From Cytidiella melzeri (lineage: Eukaryota > Basidiomycota > Agaricomycetes > Polyporales > Irpicaceae): a DNA stretch of 64,000 nucleotides. Shown one piece after another: positions 21,841 through 34,163 of this stretch; within the stretch, counting starts at the first letter, position 1, and the number at the start of each line of letters is the position of its first letter. The translations under genes and the position numbers were made by a program. The notes beneath the pieces were generated by a model, which was not told the DNA's origin, did no database searches, and saw only the letters and a list, made by a program, of their open reading frames with translations. The stretch covers positions 1 through 64,000 of the forward strand of contig JABYQR010000213.1 of assembly GCA_022592445.1 (NCBI GenBank), written 5' to 3'.

Positions 21841-24800
21841 TTAGAAGCAATGGCCTCTCAATCCAACGCCGGATCCAGCGCTGCTCCCGCTGCTAACCTC
21901 ACCCACTCTGTTCCTTTTGGCAAAATCACGCCCATCGTCTATAATCCTTCTGTGGAGAACTTTGAGCAGCACATCTTCCACAACCTCACCATAGCCCAAA
22001 GGGCTTTTACTCGCACAGTTGAAGGAGAAGCAACAACTGATATTGTTCACAATATGATGAATCAAATGGTTCTCATCTGGAACAATCAGTTGTCATTGCT
22101 GGAGGATAACCTCCAGGAATACGTCGATAAGGTCGCTCAAGACCTATATTCACAGTCTGCTGCAGACACGCAAGTCCAGCAGATGGACACTGACCTCGAC
22201 ATGATCAAGACAACAATTACCAACGTTGTCAACCAGATTAATCAGCTTCCCTTGTCTCAAGGACAAGGAGGATCCCCGCGCCAGCCTAAGATTGGCAAAC
22301 CCCCAGAGTTCAATGGCACCAATGGCAAGGTCAAGTTCAACGAGTGGTTGAACAAGATCTCTCTGTGGCTTGTCCACGAGAACGTTGCTACAGATAGGCA
22401 ACGTATTGCCGTTGCGATGAACCGGCTCTCAGGCGCGGCGGATCAATACATGGAGCCGTGGATCAAGAAGCTGACAAAGGGTCAGACAATTGGAACGTGG
22501 GAAGAGTTTGAGAACGAGCTCAAGGTACAATACGGTCAACGGGACGACAAGGAGGGCGCTCGAAAGGAGCTTAACGCCTTGTTCAACAATACGGATCTGG
22601 CGCACAAGAACTTCGTCAAGTATGCGGAACGCTTCCGTACACTTGGTAGGCTTTCTGGATACAAGGACAACGTGCTCATTCACAAGCTCAAGCACGTCAT
22701 TGAGAAGGACATGAGGCTCGTCATGATTGGGAAAGATGAAAATCAAATCCCTACCACATGGCCTCAATTCCTCGACCTCTTGCTTGACATCCACAAGAAG
22801 GTCCATCCGGAGGAAGCACAGGGCCAGATCTTTGCAAAGGAAAAGGATATGTCCACTCCTATGGAGGTGGACACTGCGGACAAGAACAAGAAGAAGAACG
22901 AGAAGTGAAACAAGGGCAAAGGCAAAGAGGTGAATTCGACTGAAAAGTCGGAGAAGTTCTGTCACATTCACAAGTCCAAAGCACATAACACGGACAAATG
23001 TAACCTCAACGGCCTGAAGAAGAAGCCCGATGCCAAGAAGAAGGATGGGAAGAAGGATGGAAAGTCTTCGGCACCGAAGAAGATTCAGACAGCAGATGCC
23101 GAGGACTCTGGGACAGACAGCGAGGCCGAAGCCCCTAAGGCTTCGTCGTGTAAAACAAAAAACGTAAATACCGCGCGCCTAGAATTGGCGGCTTATATTG
23201 AGGAGGTCCCAACGGAAGATGATGAACCTTTGACTCCTCACCCGTCCCCTGACAAGGGTAAAGGGAAAAAGCTGACCAAGGGCAAGGATTTTTTCCGAAG
23301 CATCATGTGACTCCCTGCGAACATGCATGCTTAGCCCTGATACCCTTGATCTTTGTACCGTAGATACTGTCAAAAATGTAGCGCGTTCAAAGAATTCATT
23401 TTTTCTACCGGTCACAATTTGGGTATACGGAAAGAAGGTGCAGGTCAAAGCTCTGGTAGATTCAGGAGCCACAACCACGTTCATCAGTAAGTCAGTGGTT
23501 GAAAGTAACAATCTGGTCACAAATCAACTGGCATCACCGTTTAACGTCATCGATGTCGACGGTACTCCCAATAAAGATGGTCAAATCACTCACTCAGTAC
23601 GTGCATACCTAGAAATAGGTTGCACAGAGCAAGACAACACATGCTTGTTACTGATCTCGGTAGTAAACAAATGATTATCGGGATGACCTTTTTATGCCGC
23701 CACAATCCGGAGATAGATTGGGCAAATGGCAAGTGGAGATTTACCAGATGTCCTGAACTCTGTGCCCCAAGAGCTGTAAAAACATCACTGTAACTCAAGA
23801 AGAGATTGATGAACTTGAGTTACCTAAGGGACGTTCAGTGTCAGACAACCTGGACGGAATAGGAAATGTCAACCCGGACAACCCTTACATCCACTGGATC
23901 GACTTAGACAATCCAGAAGACCAAGAAATAGCAGAAATAATCGCTGAACTTTCTGGAAAGGAAGATGAGGGCTTTGAAGACGGCTTTGACGAACAAGAAT
24001 CCGTCAATTGGAAACCATTAGTACCAAAATATCTATGGGAATTTGGTGACGTCTTTTCAAAGAAAAAGTCAGAACGCATGCCGTTGCGCAAACTGTACGA
24101 TCACGCGATCGAATTTGAGGAAGGTGCCTCCCTTCCCAAAGCGGCTAAACTATACCCGCTGTCTCCAATGGAAAAGAATTCTCTAGATCAATGGATCAAA
24201 GAGGAATTCCAAAAAGTTTACATCCCCAAATCAAAAAGTCCAATTGCAGCACCCGTGTTCTTTGTCAAGAAGAAAGATGGCTCGTTGCGCCTTGTGCAAG
24301 ACTTCCGAAAACTGAACAACATCACGGTGAAAAACCGGTACCCCATACCTCGCATCAACAATTTAATCAATTTGTTAAGCAAGGCTAAGGTCTTCTCAAA
24401 GATTGATCTTAGATGGGGATACAATAATGTTCGCATCCGAAAGGGTGAAGAATGGAAGACGGCGTTCATTACACACCGTGGCATTTTTGAAGCCAAGGTG
24501 ATGTACTTCAATTTCAGCAACGCACCTGCAACGTTCCAAGCCATGATGAATGAAATTCTGAGTGATTTGATCTTAGAAGGACATGTCATGGTGTATCTCG
24601 ACGACATCCTCATCTTCACTGAAGACAAGAAGGAAAACCGTTGCATCACACAGGAAGTGCTCAAGCGTCTACGCGAGAACGATCTATTTTCCAAACCGGA
24701 AAAATGCTTTTTTGAGAAAGATCGCATTGAGTACCTAGGCATGATCATTTCTCACGGACATATCGAGATGGATCCAACCAAACTCACCAGAGTTACTGAG

Positions 24801-24962
24801 TGGCCGCGACCTGAAAAGGTTAAGCAAGTCCAAGCCTTCTTAGGCTTCGCCAACTTTCATCGGCGTTTCATTAAGGACTTTGCTAAACGTGCAAAACCGC
24901 TCACTATTCTGACAAAGAAGGACCAATCCTGGATCTGGAAAGATGCTCAGGAACATGTCTGA
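21841..24962 (+). pseudogene. Ty3/gypsy gag-pol, truncated within pol
   Basis: Gag begins near 21850 (MASQSNAGSSAA) and runs to a CCHC-like knuckle (CHIHKSKAHNTDKC); an in-frame TGA at 22906-22908 interrupts it. A protease follows with LVDSGATTTF (23450s), broken by a frameshift near 23640. Reverse transcriptase is open from 23838 to 24962: FFVKKKDGSLRLVQDFRKLN, FSNAPATFQAMMNE and the active site MVYLDDILIF are intact, and the frame ends in the connection region (ILTKKDQSWIWKDAQE). RNase H, integrase and 3' LTR are missing because the sequence switches at about 24950-24962 to the DUF6589 gene on the other strand. Confidence 0.88.
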
Positions 24963-26690
24963 TAAGGAGGTGGTGAGGAGAGAAGAATGGGTTTGCAGTC
25001 AAGGACGGTGTTGTGGAAGGAGAGACTTCCAGGGTCTTGAGAACCAGCACTTGGCAGACCCCAGTGCGTATCCAAGCATCCAGAAGCAACGTGCATCTGT
25101 CCGTGGAAGAGTCTCATAGCTTGCACTACATTCATGTGGGTGTGGCATAGTGCATCGTGTCCAACACGGTTTTGTCCTACGCTTCCTAGCCGTGTCATTG
25201 ACAACTGGTCGCCCAAGTAGATCTTGACAGTATGTAGGTACTCTGGAGAGGTAGTATTGTAAGCAAGCGCGTTGGAGATGGCATCAATCACGTCAGCATT
25301 CCCAACTGTGGACGACTTGTCAATATCCATGGCCGGTAGAGGATAGAATTCAGTTTTGTGCAAAGGAATTTGGTTCTCTGTCACCGGAAGGCTCTTGGCA
25401 ATGTCATTGTGGAACCTTGAGAAAGATGGTCCGTCGTGAGTGACTACAATCTGCAGAATTGTGTGAGTGAGCACGGCAGGATACAGGGTGTTCTCTTGCT
25501 GAGTCAGCACTACATCCCGTACGCTGAGCTCTGGTGCTTTCTGCATAGTCTCGAGGAGGTTGGCTGTCTTCATGTCATTCTTGGCTGCCTCAAAAATACG
25601 GATAGCTGTGGCGCATGTACTGTATTCGAGAGAATCTTTGCGCCCAATGACTTGCTCAGCGGCTTTGAACAGGAGATTAATGTTGTCATAGACGTGTGAT
25701 AGCTGGTGAATTCTGGCGGCTTGTTGTACAGTAATACAGCAGGCTTGAGAAAGGCGGCGGATGAGTCCAGCGTAAACATTTTGATGAGTTGAGGGAAGTG
25801 TAGTGGCAGTGGTAGACGTTGCTGTGGCCATCTGGCTTGGACATTCCTGGCGGCTAGTGTGGGCGCATGTTTGTTTGGCCTCATTCCCACCAGTGCGCTC
25901 ATCTTTGCCACCTGCACGCTTGTCTTCATTGTTGTCCCATGTTGTTCTCCACAATCCCACACTCACCTTCACCTTGCAGCTCCGCGTTACCCCCTACAAC
26001 TTTGCCTCCATCCATGTTGCTCTTTACAACCTGAGGATCCAGTTCAGTGTTGACGTCTGAGCCTAACTCAGGCAGATCTTGGTCCTCAGAAGACACACTT
26101 GTGTTGTCAGGAATGTCAACGGTCTCACTACTTTGGTAAGCCTTCTCTTTGCCTTTCTTGCTCTTATTGTCGTGGCTGGATGTTGACTTGGCTTGGCTTC
26201 CAGCTACTGTTGAATAGCTGCTGCAAACTCCCCAGGTAGACAAGACTGAGATTGTCTGCCGCTGAGTTCCTGTGGCATACAGGTAAAGACCAAACAAATG
26301 CTTTGACCAGCTGTTCTGCTGACTTCGCTGTCCAAGAAGCTGGAGAATTGCAGCAAGGCAGCGCTAATATCTCAAAATCAGTAAATGTTGTTATAGTGGT
26401 ATGTGAAACTGTACCGTCTGCTGTCGTATGGCTGACTGTTTCTCAATATCTCAATGATTTTCCCACTCTCGTTCCTGACACCGTGTGGTGCTGAACGCGT
26501 GAATGACTTGCGACATGGTAGAACATAGCGCAGTCAATTGTTTATACAAGTCCTGCAGGTCGAACCCAAGCACAAACGACTCATCCACGGTTTTCTTGCG
26601 GGCATGCAAGATCTGGTTATTAATAATTGTGTTTCCCTCTTGGTTGACGAGCTTGCTGACGTACTGAGTTGCCCAGCAACGGACAGTATG
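24963..26690 (-). pseudogene. DUF6589 gene, 3' part
   Basis: On the minus strand the segment RCWATQYVSKLVNQEG ... FVLGFDLQDLYKQL (26690-26451) continues, through a Ser/Lys-rich stretch (26297-25926) and a frameshift, into a 340-codon frame holding VKIYLGDQLSMTRLGSVGQ and MRLFHGQMHVASGCLDTHWG, the hallmark of DUF6589 proteins. It is cut off at 24963 within LLSSPPPYQTC. The 5' part is at 43812-44455: joining GGRHTV there with RCWATQ here over one copy of GTATG keeps the frame, so a retroelement LTR and everything now inside it were inserted here. DUF6589 function is unknown; such genes are numerous in mushrooms and often sit with mobile DNA. Confidence 0.78.
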
Positions 26691-27039
26691 TGACATGGAT
26701 AGTCCAACAGAGACCGGATTTTTCCAACAATGTCACCAGTTTACAGCCTTAGGCGCCTATCTAGAGCGCTTATTTTCCGGCTAGGAATGTTACTGGACCT
26801 AACCCTAACCCGGGTCACGTGACATCCTGCCTTATTTATCAATAGTCCAGACCCAAACCCTAGACTCAATCTGGAGCGGTTCCAGATCAACCTAGGCTAT
26901 TGTTCTATTGTTCTCCTTCCATTGTTAGGGATTCCCCAGGGATTCCCCAGGGATTTCCCCAGTTCTTATTGTCTTATTGTCTTTTGTCTATTGTCTTCTG
27001 TCTATTGTTAGGGATTCCCCAGGGACTCCCCAGTTTCTA
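26691..27039 (+). repeat. First half of a split gypsy solo LTR
   Basis: Starts TGACATGGATAGTCC, homologous to the minus-strand LTR at 17767-18544, and breaks off after CAGTTTCTA at 27039. The remainder is at 43370-43811. Flanked on the left by GTATG (26686-26690), which recurs after the second half, so both halves are one LTR. Confidence 0.88.
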
Positions 27040-27069
27040 CTAGCGTTAGCAGGGCCGGCAAGCGGCAAG

Positions 27070-27084
27070 TACGATTCCTGAAGA
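27070..27084 (+). repeat. Subterminal inverted repeat of the 16-kb insertion
   Basis: TACGATTCCTGAAGA, the exact inverse of 43354-43368, 30 bp inside the left junction. Confidence 0.8.
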
Positions 27085-27416
27085 CTTTATGCATTTCTCA
27101 CAATATCATCAATATCAATGAATTTGAAATCTTACACAGGTATCTTAAGCACCACAACATGTATAAATTGCTACAGTAATAGTCAAACTGTGTTTTTCTG
27201 TTGCCAAAATGTTTCAGTTTACATCACTCATGATTCCGTCATATTCAGTATGTCTACCTGTACTTATACCCTTGTGAAACCACAGATCTCTGTTATCACT
27301 TACTATACAGGATGTATAGTGATTTTTTCCATAGTAAATGATGCCACGCAGTTTGTAATCATATCCGCTAACGTTCATGACATGTTGAAATCTGAAAACC
27401 AGCTCTTGCTCGTATT
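27085..27416. other. No gene seen
   Basis: AT-rich DNA between the left subterminal repeat of the 16-kb insertion and Harbinger copy 2. A 129-codon frame begins at 27118 but is low in complexity and runs into the transposon, so it is not called. Confidence 0.35.
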
Positions 27417-27588
27417 AGGGTCGTTCAAAGTTGGCGCAGCTCCGCCGCTCGCAGCTCGCAGCACCGGCTTTGCGACCGGCCCGGTGTGCGCTAAATGTAC
27501 TTGGTAGTCACGGCAATGTAACGCAGCGACAATTGTAATCAATTTTCTTTGCTTGCACTTCCTTCACCATTCTCAACCATCCTCAGCT

Positions 27589-28886
27589 ATGCCTTACACT
27601 CCATATCGCACAGAGATCACTCGAGCATACCTCCGGAGCATGCTGCTTCGGGAAATCATTAATCCTTCTGACAATCTTGAAGACGCTCTTATGCAGCTTC
27701 AAACTGATGTTGGCATTCTTGCCGCCGTCATGCAAGCACGCTACCTTTGTGCACGACCTCCTGTCCTAAAAGTCCCCAACTTGCATCTTGCATGGGTGTA
27801 TGCCCAAAGTCCTCACACTCATAACCGGTTTCAGAGCATGCTTCGTGTGTCTCCAGAGGTGTTTCAAACACTTTTGAACTTGATTGACGACCATATTGTT
27901 TTCACCAACAATTCCAACAATTCACAGGCACCAGTGGAGATGCAGCTAGCTGTGACACTGTACCGTTTGGGACGGTATGGCAATGGTGCTTCAGTAGAGG
28001 ACATTGCGAGAACCGCTGGGGTTTCAGAGGGCACAGTGGTGCTATATACTCAACGTTGCTTTGATGCTATTGAGTCTCTTCACGATCTCTTCGTTCAAAG
28101 GTTGACACCGGAGGAGAAGGAGAAGGAAAAGGTGTGGATGGATGAGCACTTAGGATTTCGTGGAACCTGGCGAAATGGCTGGGTGATGTATGATGGTACA
28201 ATTGTTGCCCTCTTCTCAAAGCCAGGCCAGAATAGTGATGCATACTACACTCGTAAGTGCAATTACGGACTTAATGTTCAGGTATGTGTCAAACCACAAT
28301 GATATCCAAAGTCTTCATTCAATTCTCTCAGATTGGAAACATCCCATCTTCTTTGCGGATTGTGGACTACTCGCATGGACTTGTTGGTTCCGCTCACAAT
28401 GCAAGTACCTTTGAGCACACTGCTGCTGCAAAGTTTTCCGATTGGTTTTTTGAAGAGGGCGAGTTTGCATGGACTGACTCAGCATATCCTTGTAATGCAA
28501 GGACAATTCCTGTTCACAAGAAACCAGCATCTCTTCACCCACACAACAAGCTTTTTGATGCTGTTGTTGCTGGCTTTCGTGTCCGGTCAGAGCACTGCAT
28601 GGGTGCTTTGAAAGGTCGCTGGCAGTGCTTGAGAGGACTCTGAGTTCCAATCCGCAATAACAACGAGCATTTGCAGGCTTGTTGCTGGATTACAATTGCA
28701 ATTATTCTCCACAATCTTTGCATTGATGTAGAGGGATGTGAGAACATGGACAAATTTATTGGTGAACTTGCAGGACAAGAGGGCGGACAAGATGTTGGGG
28801 AGGCACAAGAGGAATTAGATGCTGCAGAAAACAATAGCAAACGGCAGCAGCTAGTTGATGAACTTGTAGCTTTTAAAGCATTATAG
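27589..28886 (+). pseudogene. Harbinger DDE transposase, one stop and Asp-to-Asn change
   Basis: Exon 1 is 27589-28281 (231 codons, MPYTPYRTEITRAYL), intron 28282-28331, exon 2 runs to 28886. A helix-turn-helix-like part (YGNGASVEDIARTAGVSEGT) precedes the catalytic MYDGTIVALFSKPGQ. The next catalytic position reads GSAHNASTF where copy 1 has GSAHDASAF, so the second Asp is lost. The Glu in RVRSEHCMGALKGRW is kept. A single TGA at 28641-28643 stands where copy 1 has CGA. Both changes are CpG-type transitions. The enzyme is therefore inactive twice over, although the gene is otherwise full length. Confidence 0.88.
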
Positions 28887-28971
28887 ATGATTAAAGTTCA
28901 GGTATATAGAATATCTACATCAGAATCAAGACAATTGTTGGGTATGTTGTATTCTACGCAGAAGAGCCAAC

Positions 28972-30260
28972 CTATTCATCATCAGATGGAAGTGGTCCAT
29001 TCTCAGCATCCCATTCAGGAGAACCGTCACGTTGGGAAGGACCAGCAAGCTCATCTGAAAGACGAGGACGTTTACGAGACTCACTCGTTGAACTTGCAAG
29101 AAGCTCTTTCAGCTTCTTGCGGTACTCTTCAAGAGTCCAAACTCCTGCCCTGTACTCCTCAAGTAGCTGTGTGCGCTCAAAACGAGCATCTTCACGCCGG
29201 CGATGCTCAGCAAGGGATGCAGCGTTTTCTCTGCAACTTCATCAGCATATGCATGTTCACAAAAGACTGAACACACCTTGCAAAGTCCAAGAGCATAGCA
29301 TCTATCCCACGCTTCTTGCTCACCGGCTGGATAGAAGCCTGAAGACGTTCAAGCTTCTCAGCAGACATGTTGACAGAGGCCTTTGGACCACGACTAGAGT
29401 GCGGGGGAGCTGATGAGGGCACTGGTGATGGCGGACCATTGGTTGCGTCATCTCCAAAAGTGCGGAATGTAGGAGAGTTCGGAGCTGTATCAGGGGTAGG
29501 CTCAGGACGATTGTTGAGTGGCTGAAGATGGATAGTACGCCTTCCCAGAGGTCCAATTCCTGTTGTGATGGCAATGGGAGTGATGTTTGGCCTCTCAGAC
29601 AAGAGGCGGTGAAGAGCCGGAAAGAAGGGGAACTTCTTTGTGATCTCTTCTGCAAAGAGTTGACATAAATAAGAATAGCAGTGCCAAAATGTGTGAACAT
29701 ACCCCATAAGTTCTTAGCCACCTCTGGAGTCTCAGCATTTGGACCCTCTGCAGGGATATAGTGCTTCAGAAACTCAGACCCATGTTCATCTGCTGCTTCC
29801 TCATCATCGTCACGAAGGCCACCTCCAGTAACAACCAGACGAGCCTTCTGCTTCCTGTATGTCCTGATGAGCCTGTGAATTCAATTGAGCAGGTACATGG
29901 GAGCAGAGACCATGATGTTCAACACACCCTTCAAGCTTAGCCTTAATCTTGTTTGCTAGCTTTGCACCATCAAGCTCATGCAGCTCTGGAAAGAGAGCCT
30001 TCCCAATCCGACCATACACTGTAATTTTCCTGTCTCCACTTGTATTCTAATCAGTGAAATGGATCAGTATAGCTACTTGACCAATTTCCCGTGCCTCATA
30101 CCTCATCAGCCTGCTTTCCAAACAGCACCTTCCGGTTTTCCGACTTCTCTGCAAGCTCCAGCAGCTGCCAGGTCATTTGCTCTTGCCAATCCAGCTGTGG
30201 GAAAGGCTTGGCCAGCTCCTTTACAGCCTTCTTCTTCCCAGCAGACACAGCACAAGACAT
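28972..30260 (-). CDS. Harbinger accessory protein, intact, five exons
   Basis: Exons 30260-30102, 30046-29928, 29872-29703, 29649-29277 and 29230-28972 join in phase to 359 residues with no stop; introns are 46-55 bp. It starts MSCAVSAGKKKAVKELAK, has an N-terminal region around DWQEQMTWQLLELAEKSENR that looks like the SANT/Myb-like segment of Harbinger accessory proteins, a Ser/Pro-rich middle and a charged helical C-terminus (RREDARFERTQLLEEYR). In this superfamily the second protein brings the transposase to the nucleus and to the element ends; that role is inferred from context, not shown by a clear domain. It is convergent with the transposase, 86 bp apart. Confidence 0.7.
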
Positions 30261-30477
30261 AGTATGAGATTTGTCAAAAGAGTGTGAGATGTAAGGACAG
30301 TGAGAGGTTGAGTCTGTGCTACTCGAAGACTACAGTAGACACGAAGCGCACCGACTGCGACGACGGCGACTGCGCTGTGACAGAATGTGACCACTTACGT
30401 TATATTCCGCTTTGGGGCAATTGACGCCCGCGCTGCGAGCTGCGAGCGGCGGAGCTGCGCCAACTTTGAACGACCCT

Positions 30478-32499
30478 ATTGTTGGGTAAGTGCCTCGCCG
30501 GTGCAACTCACACTACGCAGAATTTCCCGGACTATACAGTTGATTGGGAATTCAACCTAGAAGTACCTACATCATGTATCTAGAACTTGTCTTCTCTTCT
30601 ATTAAGTGGTTTACCTTGTCTTGCACGTGCCCAATCCTCACTCCAATAGTGCTATACACATTGCAATGAACGGCAGTGCGTGGTCAAATTTTTATATGTT
30701 CTCCATTATGCTGTGACAGTCACTGCATTTTCTTAGACTTTGTTCTCAATAGAGCTGTCATCCATGCAGAAGTAGTTGGATCATTACACATTTCTGCTTG
30801 ATTTGCTTTATCTCTCCACGCAGACTTTGTACATTGCCACATTAGAGAGTTGAAAAATAAGCTGGAAGATATATCTTCCTCACATAATATGCAGTATACA
30901 GTTTTGACAATATGGCTAACATCAGGTTTGAGTAGGAATTCACATAATTCTCTAACATTATTGCCTGTTGTACTGATTGAGCACATACTTGGATCTTTCC
31001 GATAAAACTCAAGCTGTATACGGTCTTGAGCTTCATCTATATCCTCTGAGTCAGTATCTACACCTTCAAACATGTCACAAAATATTTTTCAAATATTCAT
31101 TTTTGTCGTTGATGTCAATTTATGCCATTCCTCTGGTGTATACCTCATGATGCTCAATATATATAGTGGACAGACTACCAAATGCACAGCTATATGCTTG
31201 ACCATTCCATGAAAATCCTGTAGGACCATTGATTACAGGTATACAGTCATTGATATTTTTTTCTGACATTTAGCAGGCCGGGTAGAAGTTTCCAGAGGTT
31301 CAGCTACTTCATGTCTACACTTATTATGAATACAAACACCTTCTAGCTTACTCAGTTGACTGATCTGTACAGTACCCTGAGCAGGAATATATTGTCTGGC
31401 ATCAGTATAAACTCCCAATGGTTTTTTCTTGGTAGCTTCAGGTTTAAATGTATATTGTTTTGTTGGTCACAAGAACTGATAAGATCTTGATGCTGACCAT
31501 CTTTGCTATGATTAGTATGATAAAAATCAATGTTGCTCAAGAAGACATACTGCAAGTTCATGAGCACCACGGCAATATTGGAGATCTTCCCACCACTCCA
31601 GCGTAGATTTTCCAGACAACTCTCCATCAAATAGGAATTCAATACACCAGTAAGCTTCAAGCTGTCATTTTAGCTCTAGTGATGCATGTAGGTGATGCTA
31701 CTTAGAGTGTATACTAATAGTCATGCATACCATCTTGCAGTCTTCATGAGTGCATCTCACAATGTATAAGGTGTTAGTTGTGAATGCAAGACAATCAGGA
31801 ACTCAGGGTGAGCAAGAACTTGAACTTGAATCACCCAAACATTGACTATATCATCAATTACCAGTTCATACCAATGAATACCAATACTAACCAATGCCAA
31901 TACTATTAAATACATTATTATTCAATATCCAACATGTGACATTGGTATTCAATGGTAATCATAAATACAGCCCAGTTGGAATATTTAATGCTATTTGCTA
32001 AGCACTACTTCCAGGGTAAAAAACTCCATCCAGCCCTTGCACTGAGGGCTTGTTGTTGATTCCATGTAATCAGACCTCTCAAAATCTGTAGCATTTATAA
32101 CATTTGCCAACAATTATATGCATGACATTTTTGCTGGTCTATGCCCTCGGTGTTACTTACATGTTACTTACATGTAAGTAACACCATTTACTGCCACGTG
32201 TTTGTTAATATTGACTCACTGACAGAACCCTAGGTTCGAGACTAAAAACACCAGACATTCTTGTCCTTTGCTCCCAAAACAGGAAGGCAGCGCACGTGGC
32301 AGCGTGCAGAGGGTCAGAGACCGAGACTACTATGCTAGCTATGGACGGAGCATTGCCTAGCCTGCCCCGCAGCGGCTCGCAATCGATGGCAGCCACATCT
32401 CACACCTTCAAAAATTCTGACGTCCTTCAACAGAGCGCTGTAGAGCCAAGGTTAGCCATATGAGACATACAGGCTGAGTACCACAAATCCACTCGTTCA
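30478..32499. other. AT-rich segment with fragments of a decayed gene
   Basis: Minus-strand pieces (31690-31352, 31418-31233, 31073-30720) read like one degenerate protein: FLFDGELSGKSTLEWWEDLQ can be read across 31560-31640, then SKLEGVCIHNKC near 31330 and an acidic stretch at 31030-31070. No family could be named. At 32149-32186 a short palindrome (GGTGTTACTTACATG and its inverse) occurs in otherwise featureless AT-rich DNA. The 3' end of the RNase P-like gene starts at 32500. Confidence 0.35.
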
Positions 32500-33841
32500 T
32501 CAGCCAAGACAAGAGTCCCATTTACCGATAGACTCTCCCAACACCCAGTGCGTCGTCTGCAACCCATCCGTATCATTTCTCTGCAACACCAAACTCCAGG
32601 TATCCTCAGACTTGTTACTTGGCACTCGCTGCTGCTTTGCGGTGGTCCGGCTGTACGTGACGGGAGACTGGAGGATGGCATGTCCTGTTACTGAAATTAA
32701 AGGGATCGAGGAACTGTGACGGGACAACAAGCTTTTGGGGTACGTACTCGGCTGCTGAGACTGTGTCGAGGACTCTGCGCAGGAAGGAACGCGGGATGAA
32801 TCCTTTCCAACACATGTGCACGAGGTTTCCCACTTTTGAGGTTTCAGGAGGCTCGTAGACTGCGATGTATGGATCTGGATGATCGTTGGCTTGTAGTCTG
32901 AGTTGAAAGTTGCAGTTAAGGTGCTATGAACTGGGGTCACGCCTCGCACTTGCCTTTCTGAGCCTAGACACGCCATACCGACCCACTCAAACAATGCAGA
33001 CACCTCTTCCTCCCAATCCTCTTTGTCCTGTGGATGAGATGCGAGCAGAGGTGTCGGTATGTGCGCAGTACGTGTTATCCGTGTGATGGGGCATATTTCA
33101 TGTCTGTCTCCTTCCAAGTTATTTGTATTTGTCTTGGCCTCGTGATGAAAAACGACCTCCCAAAGCCCCCTACGCTGGTCCCAGCTTTCGATTGAGTGTT
33201 TCAATTTGGAAGACAGCTGTGCCAGTTGCTGCAAAGAGATTCTATAGGCTGTCGAGATCGAATTCAAACTCACTAGAAACGGGAGCAACAGGCCCAAAGC
33301 TCACTCATGTTCCTTCCAAGGTAGTCGCGTCCCATCTCCGCTGCTAAACCTCTGCCAGGTGTCTTTTCCCATGGAGATCGACAGTGTTTCACTGTCAAAG
33401 TACCACGAATCGTCGTCATGAGGTCCAGGAAGGCCCACGGCTACCACCGACCTAGTAGCCGCACCTCAAATAAGCAATCCACCAACGTCAATCGTGCTGA
33501 CACCCACCTATCGACCTCCTCCCCAGCATTGGTTTCAAAGCGGTACACCAGAGCATACTGTATAAAATCTGGCAGGCTCCATTGGCATCGACGGTATGTT
33601 GTGGTCAACTGATTCAGTCTTGCTTGGAGGTCCGAGTTGGTTAGCAGCGGGAACACAATGTCTATCTTCCATTTTTAGTGAGAAGGAGTCAAAGCAAGTG
33701 GGAGTCCACAGTCGGACGTACCTGCTGTGTGAATGGACGCGTTGAGACCAGCTTGTTGATGACATTTGTCTCTGAACGCGGCGAGGCAAAAGTCCCTGTA
33801 GTGTATAAAACCCTCTTGGGAGTTGGGACAGGTACTTTCAT
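32500..33841 (-). pseudogene. RNase P/MRP p40 (Rpp40)-like gene, decayed
   Basis: ATG at 33841 (MKVPVPTPKRVLYTTGTFAS). Exons 33841-33722, 33665-33508 and 33451-33305 join in phase (FTQQIDIVFPLL, SLPDFIQYALVYRFET, HDDDSWYFDSETLSIS). Later exons give SALFEWVGMACLG, YIAVYEPPETSKVGN, FIPRSFLRRVLDTVSAA and the C-terminal VTGHAILQSPVTY ... ESIGKWDSCLG. The order resembles Rpp40-type subunits of nuclear RNase P, which process precursor tRNA. Stops in the fourth exon and a frame change near 32700 mean no full protein can be built. The MULE lies 38 bp before the ATG, in what was a promoter shared with the divergent PanC gene. Family assignment is moderate; another conserved fungal family cannot be excluded. 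Confidence 0.5.
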
Positions 33842-33870
33842 ACGGTAACAGTAGGGTTCAGTATGGCGCG

Positions 33871-33879
33871 TGCCCGGTG
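33871..33879 (+). repeat. Target duplication of the MULE (left copy)
   Basis: TGCCCGGTG, repeated at 39216-39224 directly after the right end of the element. Confidence 0.88.
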
Positions 33880-34163
33880 ACTTGACGTTAATCTCCCACC
33901 CAATTGTCAGCACTAAACAAACTCCGCTAGGCGCGGGCTGATGGCGCCAAACCGAGGACTCGGCGCGGGACTTAGATGATTTTCAGAGTGCGGCAAGCCC
34001 GTCAATAGGTGTACAACAGGTTCCGCAGAAATACATACGATAACAAAGAGTACATTTTGAGTCTATACAACTGATGCCTTGAGATACATAGGATAATAAA
34101 GAGTACAGTTCTAACATCATAACAAAGGGTACATTTTGAGTCTATAGAACTGATGCCTCAGAC
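33880..34163 (+). repeat. Left inverted repeat of the MULE
   Basis: Matches the inverse of 38931-39215 with scattered differences; contains GGCGCGGGCTGATGGCGCC near the outer end and repeats of AAAGAGTACA further in. Confidence 0.9.

Larger units (their letters stand above)
27417..30477 (+). mobile_element. PIF/Harbinger-type element, copy 2 (3061 bp)
   Basis: Inverted repeats starting AGGGTCGTTCAAAGTTGGCG at both ends, nearly perfect over 50 bp, flanked by ATT (27414-27416 and 30478-30480). It carries the two genes expected of the superfamily in convergent orientation: a DDE transposase (27589-28886) and an accessory DNA-binding-type protein (28972-30260, minus). Confidence 0.92.

Noticed and set aside
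22429..22986. 185-codon minus-strand frame
   Set aside because: Antisense of the gypsy gag, Leu/Val-rich as expected of the complement of a Lys/Glu-rich gene.
32149..32186. Short palindrome GGTGTTACTTACATG and inverse
   Set aside because: No flanking duplication or second copy seen in the window; kept only as a note in the surrounding segment.
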